The translations under genes were made by a program, and so were the position numbers. Positions 1-7,853 of a stretch of DNA of 64,000 nt are shown here, in pieces. This DNA comes from RPQJ01 sp963744735 (lineage in GTDB: Bacteria; Pseudomonadota; Gammaproteobacteria; Steroidobacterales; Steroidobacteraceae): contig CAVUVH010000005.1 in NCBI GenBank assembly GCA_963744735.1, positions 124,001-188,000 on the forward strand. Reading direction: 5' to 3'. Numbering within the stretch: position 1 is the first letter of the stretch; the number at the start of each line of letters is the position of its first letter. The notes below the pieces were generated by a model. It was given only the letters and a program-made list of their open reading frames with translations. It searched no databases and was not told the origin of the DNA.

Positions 1-96
1 GAGTACAAGCGGCGGCGGGACGGTTTCGCCGCCGATGTCCCGCTCGACGGCGTCGCCGCCTTCCTGCGCGGGCAGCGAGGCACGTCCCGGCACTGA
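1..96 (+). CDS. proS: C-terminal end of a probable prolyl-tRNA synthetase (partial)
   Basis: Frame 1 is open from the window edge to a TGA at 94-96 and gives 31 residues starting EYKRRRDG and ending in a helix-like VAAFLRG stretch. The end of bacterial prolyl-tRNA synthetases has this look: an E-Y-K-x-R-R motif, a short strand, then a final helix. The lytic transglycosylase gene begins 6 bases downstream on the same strand, so the two may be co-transcribed. Only the tail is present; the family call rests on this short motif and is tentative. Confidence 0.45.
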   Translation, partial: EYKRRRDGFAADVPLDGVAAFLRGQRGTSRH

Positions 97-102
97 GGCT
101 GC

Positions 103-687
103 ATGCGCCGCCCTACCACCCCCACCGTCGCCCTGGCCCTGCTCGCCGCGTGCGCCCTGGGCCCGGTCGCGGCCCGCGCCGACCGGCAGATGGACCCGGA
201 GCTGCGCGGCGTGGTGGCCGCCTCGATCGAGCCCACGCGCTGCTTCGATGACAAGTACGAGCGCGCCGTGTGGTTTGCGACGATGGAGCCGCGGCTGACG
301 CGCTACGTGGCGAACGACACCGAACGCGAGCAGATCCTGCACTCCGTCCACTGCGAGGCCAGGCGCGTCAACATCCCGCCGGAACTGGTGCTCGCGGTCA
401 TGGATGTCGAAAGCCGCTTCGACCGTTATGCCGTTTCCTCGGCCGGGGCGGTCGGACTGATGCAGGTCATGCCGTTCTGGCCGCGCGAGCTCGGCATGAC
501 CAACGACCAGCTGGTGCGGATCGACGACAACGTGCGCATGGGCACGACCATCCTCGGCTACTACCTGCGCAAGGAACGCGGCGACTACCAGCGCGCGCTG
601 CAGCGCTACAACGGCAGCCTCGGGCGGCCGAAATACTCGGACGCGGTGATCGAACGGCTGGCGACGCGCTGGTCCGTCGCCGACTGA
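103..687 (+). CDS. Lytic transglycosylase, SLT domain (family 1)
   Basis: A 194-residue exported enzyme expected to cleave peptidoglycan glycan strands with formation of 1,6-anhydromuramic acid. Residues 1-26 are a signal peptide (R-rich start, Leu/Ala core, cleavage near VAARA). The SLT domain follows from about residue 85: the catalytic Glu is E103 in VMDVESRFD, followed by the typical S-x-x-G-A-x-G-L-M-Q-V-M-P block and, near the end, the Q-R-Y-N-G-S motif. No LysM or other wall-binding domain is present, so this is a short single-domain member. It sits just after the probable proS end. The family is secure; the specific paralogue cannot be named. Confidence 0.9.
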   Translation: MRRPTTPTVALALLAACALGPVAARADRQMDPELRGVVAASIEPTRCFDDKYERAVWFATMEPRLTRYVANDTEREQILHSVHCEARRVNIPPELVLAVMDVESRFDRYAVSSAGAVGLMQVMPFWPRELGMTNDQLVRIDDNVRMGTTILGYYLRKERGDYQRALQRYNGSLGRPKYSDAVIERLATRWSVAD

Positions 688-700
688 CCCGCGCCCGCCT

Positions 701-979
701 TCAGGCGGTGGCGAAGGATTCCGGCCAGGGCTCGATCGCAGCGGGTTCGAGTTCCTCGATCTCGACCGCCGTCACGGCGGACGCAGGCGAGCCCTGCCAC
801 AGCCAGCGGCACAGCGCGTCGACCGCCGCCGCATCGCCGCAGGCCAGCACTTCGACCCGCCCGTCAGGCAGGTTGCGGGCAAGTCCGGTGACGCCCAGCG
901 CGGTGGCGCGGGCGCGGGTGCTGGCACGGTAGAAGACCCCCTGGACGCGGCCGGCCACGAGGCAGCGGCGCGCGATCAA
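701..979 (-). CDS. acyP: Acylphosphatase
   Basis: A 92-residue protein of the usual acylphosphatase length, hydrolysing carboxyl-phosphate bonds of small acyl phosphates in the cytoplasm. The signature GRVQGVFYRAS carries the phosphate-binding loop with the catalytic Arg, and GLARNLPDGRVEV carries the second catalytic residue, Asn. No ATG lies near the domain start. The TTG at 979-977 gives LIARRCLVAGRVQG and overlaps the stop of the upstream lipoprotein gene (TTGA), which supports both the start and translational coupling. Confidence 0.88.
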   Translation of the reverse strand: MIARRCLVAGRVQGVFYRASTRARATALGVTGLARNLPDGRVEVLACGDAAAVDALCRWLWQGSPASAVTAVEIEELEPAAIEPWPESFATA

Positions 980-1296
980 GGCGGCGGCGGCGCGGCCTGG
1001 GGGGCTGAGTCCTCGGCCAGGCGTCGCGCCTCGACCGCCTTGGCGCGGGCCAGTTCGGCCTCGTCGCGCGCGTCGCGGTACTCGCCGCGGCGCAGGTGCG
1101 ATTCGGCGCTCTTGAGCCGCAGGCGGGCTTCGCCCATGACCTCGGGCGCGACCGTGGCCGCGCCGGCCCGCTCGGCCGCCTTGACCGCCTGGCGGGCATT
1201 GCTCATTTCCTGCACCGGGGCACCCGCGCACCCGGCCAGCACTGCCCCGGAAAGCAATGTGAAGGCCAGCAGGAGCGGCTGCAGGAAGCGCGGCAA
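976..1296 (-). CDS. DUF4398 lipoprotein
   Basis: A small lipoprotein of about 106 residues. The N-terminus is a lipoprotein signal with lipobox LAGC, and the rest is a predicted all-alpha DUF4398 domain rich in Ala, Glu and Arg with repeated (A/E)A-R-R patterns, ending in a Pro tail. DUF4398 proteins are outer-membrane-associated and often sit beside OmpA-like partners, but none is seen here. The open frame reaches a TTG at 1341, yet that codon lies inside a perfect hairpin (1327-1351). The TTG at 1296, just before the hydrophobic core, is preferred. Its stop overlaps the acylphosphatase start. Function unknown. Confidence 0.7.
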   Translation of the reverse strand: MPRFLQPLLLAFTLLSGAVLAGCAGAPVQEMSNARQAVKAAERAGAATVAPEVMGEARLRLKSAESHLRRGEYRDARDEAELARAKAVEARRLAEDSAPQAAPPPP

Positions 1297-1326
1297 GACT
1301 TGGGATTCCCAGGGAATCAGCAGGTC

Positions 1327-1351
1327 CAGGGACCGTAACAAGCGGTCCCTG
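1327..1351. other. Perfect hairpin upstream of the DUF4398/acyP unit
   Basis: CAGGGACCG at 1327-1335 pairs perfectly with CGGTCCCTG at 1343-1351 around a 7-base loop. There is no T-run on either side, so it is not a standard intrinsic terminator. It lies between the divergent DUF4398 and wrbA genes and could be a regulator-binding palindrome or part of a leader. Confidence 0.5.
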
Positions 1352-1437
1352 TACCGTCAAGGCTCGGGCGCCTAGAATCCGCGCGCGCCTCGCCGCGCGA
1401 AACGAACCCGGTCAACCGCCGGACCGGTGCCCAGCCC

Positions 1438-2046
1438 ATGACCGAAGTTCTCGTCCTCTATTATTCCCGCCACGGCGCAACGGCCGAACTGGCGCGCCAC
1501 GTCGCCCGCGGGGTGGAATCCGTGCCCGGGGTCAGCGCGCGCCTGCGCACGGTACCGCCGGTCTCCCCGGACACCGAGGCCAGCCAACCCGCGGTGCCCC
1601 AGTCCGGTGCGCCGTATGCCACGCACGCCGACCTCACGGCCTGCGCCGGACTCGTGCTCGGCAGTCCGACGCGCTTCGGCAACATGGCCGCCCCGCTCAA
1701 GTATTTTCTCGACGGCACCAGTTCCCTGTGGCTGAACGGCGCGCTCGATCGCAAGCCGGGCGGCGTCTTCGGCTCCACCAGCTCGATGCATGGCGGCCAG
1801 GAATCCACGCTGCTGACCATGATGATCCCGCTGCTGCACCATGGCATGTACCTCGTCGGGCTGCCGTTCACGGCGCCGGCGCTCGTCCGCACCCGCACCG
1901 GCGGCTCGCCCTACGGCGCGACACACCTGGCCACCCACGGCGCAACCGAGCCGAGGCTCAGCGACGACGAGCGCGAACTCGCGCAACTGCTCGGTCGCCG
2001 CGTGGCGGAACTGGCGGTGGCCTCCGCCGCCCTGCGCGATGAGTAG
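1438..2046 (+). CDS. wrbA: NAD(P)H:quinone oxidoreductase WrbA
   Basis: A 202-residue flavodoxin-fold FMN enzyme that reduces quinones by two electrons in the cytoplasm. VLVLYYSRHGATAELA at the start is the phosphate-binding loop for FMN. GSPTRFGNMAAPLKYFLD and the STSSMHGGQESTL block are WrbA signatures that separate it from simple flavodoxins, and the length fits the family. The last codons overlap the start of the DUF2069 gene by 8 bases, indicating an operon. Confidence 0.93.
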   Translation: MTEVLVLYYSRHGATAELARHVARGVESVPGVSARLRTVPPVSPDTEASQPAVPQSGAPYATHADLTACAGLVLGSPTRFGNMAAPLKYFLDGTSSLWLNGALDRKPGGVFGSTSSMHGGQESTLLTMMIPLLHHGMYLVGLPFTAPALVRTRTGGSPYGATHLATHGATEPRLSDDERELAQLLGRRVAELAVASAALRDE

Positions 2047-2521
2047 GCCCGGCGCGGACCGCGCGTGGTGGCTGTCGCTGGCGCTGCTGGCGTTGCTCGC
2101 CACCGTGTCCCTGCTGGCCGCGCATTTCGGCGAACGATCGCCATTGACGTTCTGGCTGCTGGTGCTGTTCCTGCTCGGGCCGCTGGCGCTGGCACTCCCT
2201 GGCCTGGTGGCCCGCCGTCGCCGCACGTTCGCCTGGGCCACGTTCTGCATCACGCCGCACTTCATTTATTCGCTGACCGAAATCGTGGCCAACCCCGCCA
2301 TCCGGCCGCTGGCAGCGGCGATCTTCGTCATCGGCCTCGGCTTGACCATCGCGCTCGTCGCCTACCTGCGACTCACGCGCGAGCGAAGTCACGGTTCGCT
2401 GAGCACCTGCTTCAGGAACGGAATCGTCAGTCGTCGCTGTGCCGCCAGCGAGGCGACGTCGAGCCGGTCGAGCACGCCGATCAGCGTCGGCAGGTCGCGC
2501 GGCAGGCGATGGACCAGGTAG
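2039..2521 (+). CDS. DUF2069 inner-membrane protein with a doubtful run-on C-terminus
   Basis: The first 115 residues or so are a typical DUF2069 protein: four hydrophobic segments joined by a short RRRRTFAW loop and the conserved FCITPHFIYSLTE block. The family follows wrbA in many gammaproteobacteria and has no known function. Here the open frame continues about 40 Ser/Arg-rich residues past YLRLTRERS, antisense to the 3' end of hda. A stop (TGA 2401-2403) exists one frame over, so a single-base error near the end would restore a normal-length protein ending near 2403. Confidence 0.75.
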   Translation: MSRPGADRAWWLSLALLALLATVSLLAAHFGERSPLTFWLLVLFLLGPLALALPGLVARRRRTFAWATFCITPHFIYSLTEIVANPAIRPLAAAIFVIGLGLTIALVAYLRLTRERSHGSLSTCFRNGIVSRRCAASEATSSRSSTPISVGRSRGRRWTR

Positions 2522-3069
2522 AGCGCTGCGTCCTCGGACAGGTCCAGTCCGCGGACCGCGGCCCGCAGCCGCAGCGCGGCGCACTGCCCGGACTCGTCGA
2601 GTTCGCGCAACTGATAGACCGCGGCGGCCAGCAGCCGCGACCGCAGGTCGGCCAGCGTGAACTCGAGGCTTGCGGGCGGCGCGGTGGTGGCCACCAGCAG
2701 CCGGCCGCTGCCTTCGAGCAGCAGGGTGTGCAGGCGGAACATGGCCGCGTTCCAGGCGGCCTCGCCCGCCACGGCCTCGAGCCCGTCCAGGCACACCAGG
2801 TCCAGCGTGTCGCAGCCCTCGAGCATCGCGGCAGAGTCGGCACAGGCAAGGTCGAAGTACGCGGCCGCTGCGCCGCGTTCGCCGCAGGCAGCGCACGCCG
2901 CCTGCAGCAGGTGCGTCTTGCCGGTGCCCGCGCGGCCCCAGAGCCAGACCACGCGTGGCCCATCGAGCGCCTGCACCGCCGCCACCGCCTGGTCGTTGCC
3001 GGACACGACGTAACTGGCGAAGCGCGCTGAATCGCGCAGCCGCATGCGCAGTGGCAGTTGTTCCATCAT
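2389..3069 (-). CDS. hda: DnaA inactivator Hda
   Basis: A 226-residue AAA+ protein that, with the DNA-loaded beta clamp, stimulates hydrolysis of DnaA-bound ATP to limit initiation. The N-terminal MEQLPLRMRL segment resembles the clamp-binding start of Hda. Walker A is GRAGTGKTHLL, Walker B lies in LDLVCLDGLEAV, and the arginine-bearing sensor region follows in the DLRSRLLAA segment. It has no DnaA DNA-binding domain, which separates it from DnaA. It lies upstream on the same strand of a CDP-alcohol phosphatidyltransferase/DUF2066 pair, a standard gammaproteobacterial neighbourhood. Confidence 0.92.
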   Translation of the reverse strand: MMEQLPLRMRLRDSARFASYVVSGNDQAVAAVQALDGPRVVWLWGRAGTGKTHLLQAACAACGERGAAAAYFDLACADSAAMLEGCDTLDLVCLDGLEAVAGEAAWNAAMFRLHTLLLEGSGRLLVATTAPPASLEFTLADLRSRLLAAAVYQLRELDESGQCAALRLRAAVRGLDLSEDAALYLVHRLPRDLPTLIGVLDRLDVASLAAQRRLTIPFLKQVLSEP

Positions 3070-3082
3070 GGACCGCGGCGGC

Positions 3083-3646
3083 TCAGCGGCGCTGCGCCGC
3101 GCGTTCGCGCGCGACCACCTGCGCCCGGCGCACGTAGATCAGCGTGTAATCGATGCCGCTGACGCAGGTCGAGAACAGCACGAACGCACCGAGCACCAGC
3201 ACCGTCCACGCCGGCGGCCAGCCATAGCCGAGCGCGGCCACGACGGCGAGGCAATAGACGATCTGCGCCAGCGTGTTGATCTTGCTGGCAATCGTCGGAT
3301 TGCCATTGACCGGGCCAAACAGCACCTTGTAGGTGATGGCGCCGAACACGATCACCAGGTCGCGCAGCAGCACCAGGCCGGTCAGCACCCAGGGCACCTC
3401 GCCGTTGATGCTGAGGCAGATGAACACCGTCACCAGCAGCAGCTTGTCGGCCGCCGGGTCCAGCATGCTGCCCAGCTTGCTGGTCCAGCCAAAGCGCTTG
3501 GCCAGGAAGCCGTCGAGCGCGTCGGTCGAGGCCGCGAGCGCAAACAGCAGCATCACGTCGGCGTAGCGCTCCTGCAGGATCCAGTGCGCCACCGGGTACA
3601 CCAGCAGCATGCGCAGCACGCACAGCAGGTTCGGCAGGTGACGCAC
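3083..3646 (-). CDS. CDP-alcohol phosphatidyltransferase family protein
   Basis: An integral membrane enzyme of about 187 residues that transfers a phosphatidyl group from CDP-diacylglycerol to an alcohol; PgsA-like by size. The signature D-x2-DG-x2-A-x9-G-x3-D-x3-D appears as DALDGFLAK followed by G-SML-D-PAA-D, with all acidic residues present and Lys in place of the usual Arg. Five or six hydrophobic segments follow. The frame is open upstream into the DUF2066 gene, but the GTG at 3646 lies 2 bases after a stop that closes DUF2066 in the neighbouring frame and is the likely real start. The substrate cannot be told from sequence. Confidence 0.82.
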   Translation of the reverse strand: MRHLPNLLCVLRMLLVYPVAHWILQERYADVMLLFALAASTDALDGFLAKRFGWTSKLGSMLDPAADKLLLVTVFICLSINGEVPWVLTGLVLLRDLVIVFGAITYKVLFGPVNGNPTIASKINTLAQIVYCLAVVAALGYGWPPAWTVLVLGAFVLFSTCVSGIDYTLIYVRRAQVVARERAAQRR

Positions 3647-3648
3647 GC

Positions 3649-4639
3649 TCAGGGCTGCCAGACGAAATCCGGGGCGTCGGACCCGGGCAGTCGCGGAGCG
3701 CGGCGCAGCGGCCAGGCGGCCGTCGAGCGCAAAGACCCGGCGCAGCAATTCGAGGTCGCCACGCACTGCGAGCTCGAACAGCACCGTCTCTCCCGCCAGC
3801 TCACCCGGTGATACCGAGCGCACCAGGCTCAGGCCCTCGAGGTAGCGCGTGAGCGCGGCATAGCCGCCAACGGCGTCGAGCCCGCCGATGCGCACGCTGA
3901 CTGTGCTGACCCCACGGGTCGACCCCGGGGCATAGCGCGCCGCCAGCGTGTCGGCGGCCAGGCCCGCGCCGGCGGCGGGACCGCCCTGCGCACGGGCTGT
4001 CTGGCCGGCGTGCCCGAAGGTCCAGTCACCGCCCGTCCCGCCCGACAGCCCCAACAGGACGGCCGCGGTGCTGCCGGCGGCGGCCACCCGCGCGCGCGCC
4101 GCCGCCGGGTCCACGGCCTCGACCGGCCATGTGAGCGGAATGCCGCGGACCTGGGCCGCGCGCTCGATTTCGGCCCGCTCCGGCGGGCGCTCGGCCGCGG
4201 CCACGGCACGTGCGCCACCGGCAACATCCGGCGTGAACAGCAGCACCAGGGTGGTTGGACGCTCCGCCGGCCACAGCGGCAATCCGGCCTGCAGCAGCAG
4301 TTGCTCCATGGCCCGGCCGTCGAAACCGACCTTCAGCATGCGATCGGTCGTGGTCGAGTACTGCTGCACGTAGCGTTGTGCATCCGCCGCCGCCGCCGCT
4401 ATTGCGGGCACCTCGCCGGCTTCGCGCCGGCCCGAGGCGCGCACGGCGGCCACCTTGAGAGCTTCGCCGAAAGCGGCCGCCCGATCGGCCTCGCTCGTTC
4501 CCTTGAGCGGCACCATGGCCTGGTACAGGGCCACGTCGGCGGCGGCCGCGACCGGCAGCAGCAACAGGGCGGCAAGCACGGCGCGCGCGAAAAGCTGGGC
4601 CGGCCCGGCGAATCCGACGATGGAACTGTTGGCGGTCAT
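3649..4639 (-). CDS. DUF2066 exported protein (frame change near its 3' end)
   Basis: A signal peptide (core AVLAALLLLPVAAAA) is followed by a DUF2066 domain of about 300 residues beginning VALYQAMVPLKG. The family sits between hda/CDP-alcohol phosphatidyltransferase and purM in many gammaproteobacteria and has no assigned role. In this sequence the frame runs directly into the phosphatidyltransferase, giving an apparent 533-residue fusion. A one-base shift near 3670-3690 would instead give the ending DFVWQP and a TGA at 3651-3649, and the span length is one more than a multiple of three. I therefore treat the fusion as artefactual. ATG 4639 is chosen over 4684 because it directly precedes the signal peptide. 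Confidence 0.75.
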
Positions 4640-4737
4640 GAGTGAGGGAAGTCCGGCGCCGACGGCCGGTGTGTAAAATACCACAGCCCCGATCCCGACC
4701 CCCGGGGCGCCTCCCCCACCTCGCAGCCGAGAGCACC

Positions 4738-5782
4738 ATGGCCGACAGCCCGACCCCTGGCACCACTTATCGCGACGCAGGCGTCGACATCGAAGCCGGC
4801 GACGCGCTGGTCGAACGCATCAAGCCGGCCGTCAAGCGCTCGATGCGGCGCGAAGTACTCGGCGGCATCGGCGGCTTCGGCGCGCTGGTCGAAGTGCCGC
4901 TCGACCGCTACCGGAAGCCGGTGATGGTGTCCGGCACCGACGGCGTCGGCACCAAGCTGCGGCTCGCGATCGAGACCGGGCGCCACGACACCATCGGCAT
5001 CGACCTGGTCGCGATGTGCGTCAACGACGTCGTCGTGCAGGGCGCCGAGCCGCTGTTCTTCCTCGATTACTACGCCACCGGCAAGCTCGATGTCGACATC
5101 GGCCGAGCGCGTGATCAAGGGCATCGTCGAAGGCTGCCTGCAGGCGGGCTGCGCGCTGGTCGGCGGCGAAACCGCCGAGATGCCCGGCATGTACGAGGGC
5201 GAGGATTACGACCTCGCCGGATTCTGCGTCGGCCTGGTGGAGAAGGACCGGATCATCGACGGCACCCAGACCCGCGCCGGCGACGCCATCATCGGCCTCG
5301 CCTCCTCCGGCGCGCATTCCAACGGTTATTCGCTGATCCGCCGGTTGCTGGCGATCAGCGGCGCCGGCCCGGCGACGCAGCTCGACGGCAAGCCGCTGTA
5401 CGACCAGCTGCTGGCGCCTACCCGCATCTACGTCAAGTCGGTGCTGGCGCTGCTGGGCAAGGAAGTGCCGGTGCACAGCATTGCCCACATCACGGGGGGC
5501 GGCCCCACGGGCAACATTCCGCGCGTGCTGCCGGCCGGGCTCGAAGCAGTGATCGACGCGCGCCTGTGGCCCAGGCCGCCCGTGTTCGACTGGCTGCAGC
5601 GCGTCGGCAACGTGGCCCGCGACGAGATGTACCGCACGTTCAACTGCGGCCTCGGCATGACGCTGTGCATACCGCCCGCCGACGCCGACCGCGCGCTCGC
5701 CCTGCTGCGCGACTGCGGCGAGACGGCGGCGGTGATCGGCGAGGTCAGGACCGGCGCCGGCGAGGTCGTGATCGTCGAATGA
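4738..5782 (+). CDS. purM: Phosphoribosylformylglycinamidine cyclo-ligase (frameshifted)
   Basis: AIR synthetase, the fifth step of purine synthesis, converting FGAM and ATP to aminoimidazole ribotide. The N-terminal half shows TTYRDAGVDI, GIGGFG and the SGTDGVGTKL block; the C-terminal half shows GGETAEMPGMY, SSGAHSNGYSL, HITGGGPTGNIPR and the FNCGLGM end. The halves lie in different frames: after GKLDVDI near 5100 one extra G shifts the frame, and the whole span is one base over a multiple of three. Corrected length is about 347 residues, normal for PurM. A TAAAAT -10-like hexamer lies at 4674-4679. The stop overlaps the purN ATG (ATGA). Confidence 0.93.
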
Positions 5783-6469
5783 CGACCGCTGCGCAGGCGC
5801 CGCTCGCCGTCGTCGTGCTGGTCTCGGGCCGCGGCAGCAACCTCAGGGCCATTGCCGCGCGCGCCGACGCCGGCGAACTGCCGGTGCGAATCGTGGCGGT
5901 GATCAGCGATCGCGCCGCGGCCGGCGCGCTCGACTGGGCGCGCGCCCGCGGCATCGCCACGCACGTGCTCGAACCCGCGGCCTGCGCCGACCGCGCCAGT
6001 TACGGCCGCGAGCTCGGCGAGCTCGTCGAGCAGCACTCGCCGGGCCTGGTGCGTGCTGGCCGGCTTCATGCGCATCCTGAGCGACGAGTTCGTGCTGCGT
6101 TTCGCCGGTCGCCTGCTCAACATCCATCCTTCGCTGCTGCCGAAGTATCCGGGGCTGCACACCCACCGGCGCGCACTGGCCGCCGGCGACACCGAGCACG
6201 GCGCCAGCGTGCATTTCGTGACACCTGAACTCGACGGCGGCCCGGTGGTCATACAGGCGAAGGTGCCGGTGCTGCCAGGCGATGACGAGGACTCGCTTGC
6301 GGCGCGCGTACTCGCCGAGGAGCACGTGATCTACCCGCAATGCGTCGGCTGGTTCGCCGCGGGCCGTCTCGCCTGCCGCGACGGCGCCGTCTGGCTGGAC
6401 GGCCGCCCGCTCACGACGCCGGTGCTGCGCGATGCAACTGCACCGGCCACGACACAGGATGGTGCCTGA
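5779..6469 (+). CDS. purN: Phosphoribosylglycinamide formyltransferase (frameshifted)
   Basis: GAR transformylase, adding a formyl group from 10-formyl-THF in purine synthesis. The N-terminal part carries the phosphate-binding VSGRGSNLRAI motif. The C-terminal part carries LAGFMRILSDEF, the catalytic NIHPSLLPKYPGLHTHRRAL block (Asn/His) and the H-F-V-T-P-E-L-D-G-G-P-V motif with the essential Asp. The two parts are in different frames around 6045-6055; one base removed joins them into about 229 residues. Start ATG overlaps the purM stop, and the stop abuts the DUF3108 start, so purM-purN-DUF3108 look like one operon. Confidence 0.92.
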
Positions 6470-7408
6470 ATGATCCAGCAAGCAGCCGGGTGGCGTTCGA
6501 CGGTGCTGGCGTGGGCCGCGGGCATGCTTGCGGCGATCGCCGGCATCGGCTTTGCGCGCGCCGACGGCACGGCGGCGCTGCAGCCCTACACCGTGCGCTA
6601 CCAGGTCACGTATCGCGGGATCGGCGGCGGCGAGATCGAGTCCAGCTTCAAGCGGTCCGGCGCCGCGGACCAGTGGCAGTACGAGACGCGCGTGTTTCCG
6701 AACCTGCTGGCGCGGGTGGCAATCAGCCCCGACGCGCGCGAGACGAGCACCATGCTGGTTACCCCCACGGGCGTGCGTCCGCTGGCCTTTTCCTTCAACG
6801 ACGGCTCGGACAACGTGGCCAAGGACGTGCGGCTCGTCTACGACTGGCCGGCGGGCCGCGTCACCGGGACCAACGAAGGCAAGCCGGTCGACCTGCCGCT
6901 GGTGGCCGGCACGCACGACACTGCGTCGGTGCAGGCAGCGATGACCCTCGAGTTGCTCGCTGGCCGCAAACCGACTTCATTCAAGGTGATCACGGACGGC
7001 AAGCTGCGCGAGTACCGCTACTGGCCGGAAGGCACGCAGCAGCTGCAGACGCCGCTCGGCAAGGTCGACACCGTCATCTGGGCCAGCCAGCGCACGGGCT
7101 CCGACCGGATGCAGAAGGTCTGGCACGCGCCGTCACTGGGCTATATCCCGGTGCAGGCAACGCAGTACCGCAAGGGCAAGGCCGAGACGGAGATGACGCT
7201 GATGCGGCTGCAGAGGAACAGGGTAGGACCGGCTCAGGCGCCGCTGGAGCCCCTGCCCCTAGTCCCTAGTCCCTATCCCTGCTTTCAGGCTTTCGGCAGC
7301 GTCACGCCCTTCTGCCCCTGGTACTTGCCGCCGCGGTCCTTGTACGACGTCTCGCAGACCTCGTCGGACTCGAAGAACAGCATCTGCGCAACGCCCTCGT
7401 TGGCATAG
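6470..7408 (+). CDS. DUF3108 exported protein with run-on C-terminus
   Basis: A signal peptide (hydrophobic core to GFARA, residue ~31) precedes a DUF3108 domain: YTVRYQVTYRGIGGGEIESSF, then a beta-rich region to YIPVQATQYRKGKAETEMTLMRLQR. Such proteins are predicted periplasmic beta-barrels or LolA/B-like folds of unknown function, and the position after purN is standard. The frame then runs about 60 residues further, over a CCCTAGT-type direct repeat (7256-7275) and antisense to dcd. A stop in the adjacent frame (TAG 7224-7226) would end the protein normally, so the last residues are doubtful. Confidence 0.8.
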   Translation: MIQQAAGWRSTVLAWAAGMLAAIAGIGFARADGTAALQPYTVRYQVTYRGIGGGEIESSFKRSGAADQWQYETRVFPNLLARVAISPDARETSTMLVTPTGVRPLAFSFNDGSDNVAKDVRLVYDWPAGRVTGTNEGKPVDLPLVAGTHDTASVQAAMTLELLAGRKPTSFKVITDGKLREYRYWPEGTQQLQTPLGKVDTVIWASQRTGSDRMQKVWHAPSLGYIPVQATQYRKGKAETEMTLMRLQRNRVGPAQAPLEPLPLVPSPYPCFQAFGSVTPFCPWYLPPRSLYDVSQTSSDSKNSICATPSLA

Positions 7409-7851
7409 ATCTTCGCCGGCAGCGTCGTCGTGTTGGAGAACTCGAGCGTCACGTGGCCCTCCCATTCGGGCTCGAGCGGCGTGACGTTGACGATGATGCC
7501 GCAGCGCGCGTACGTCGACTTGCCCAGGCACACCGTCAGGACACTGCGCGGAATGCGGAAGTACTCGACCGTGCGCGCGAGCGCGAACGAATTCGGCGGG
7601 ATGATGCAGACCGGCCCGTCGAAATCGACGAACGATCCCGTGTCGAAGTTCTTCGGGTCGACGATGGTCGAGTTGATGTTGGTGAAGATCTTGAACTCGG
7701 CGGCGCAGCGGACGTCGTAGCCGTAGCTCGACGTGCCGTAGGAGACGATCTTCTCGCCGCCGGCCACGCGCACCTGTCCCGGCTCGAAGGGCTCGATCAT
7801 GCCGTGGCTCGCGGCCATGCGACGGATCCAGCGGTCTGACTTGATGCTCAC
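7285..7851 (-). CDS. dcd: dCTP deaminase
   Basis: A 188-residue enzyme, the usual Dcd size, deaminating dCTP to dUTP for thymidylate synthesis. The start is GTG 7851 (GTG-AGC-ATC-AAG, read MSIKSDRWIRRMA), the standard Dcd N-terminus. Motifs include GTSSYGYDVR, the nucleotide-binding STYARCGI block and PLEPEWEGHVTLEFSN with the catalytic Glu. The end GKYQGQKGVTLPKA is also characteristic. It lies 2 bases downstream of mrp on the same strand, a conserved pairing. Confidence 0.95.
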   Translation of the reverse strand: MSIKSDRWIRRMAASHGMIEPFEPGQVRVAGGEKIVSYGTSSYGYDVRCAAEFKIFTNINSTIVDPKNFDTGSFVDFDGPVCIIPPNSFALARTVEYFRIPRSVLTVCLGKSTYARCGIIVNVTPLEPEWEGHVTLEFSNTTTLPAKIYANEGVAQMLFFESDEVCETSYKDRGGKYQGQKGVTLPKA

Positions 7852-7853
7852 GA

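Noticed and set aside
3083..4684. True DUF2066-phosphatidyltransferase fusion protein
   Set aside because: The neighbouring frame offers a family-like end and stop just before a clean GTG start, and one-base errors are frequent in this window.
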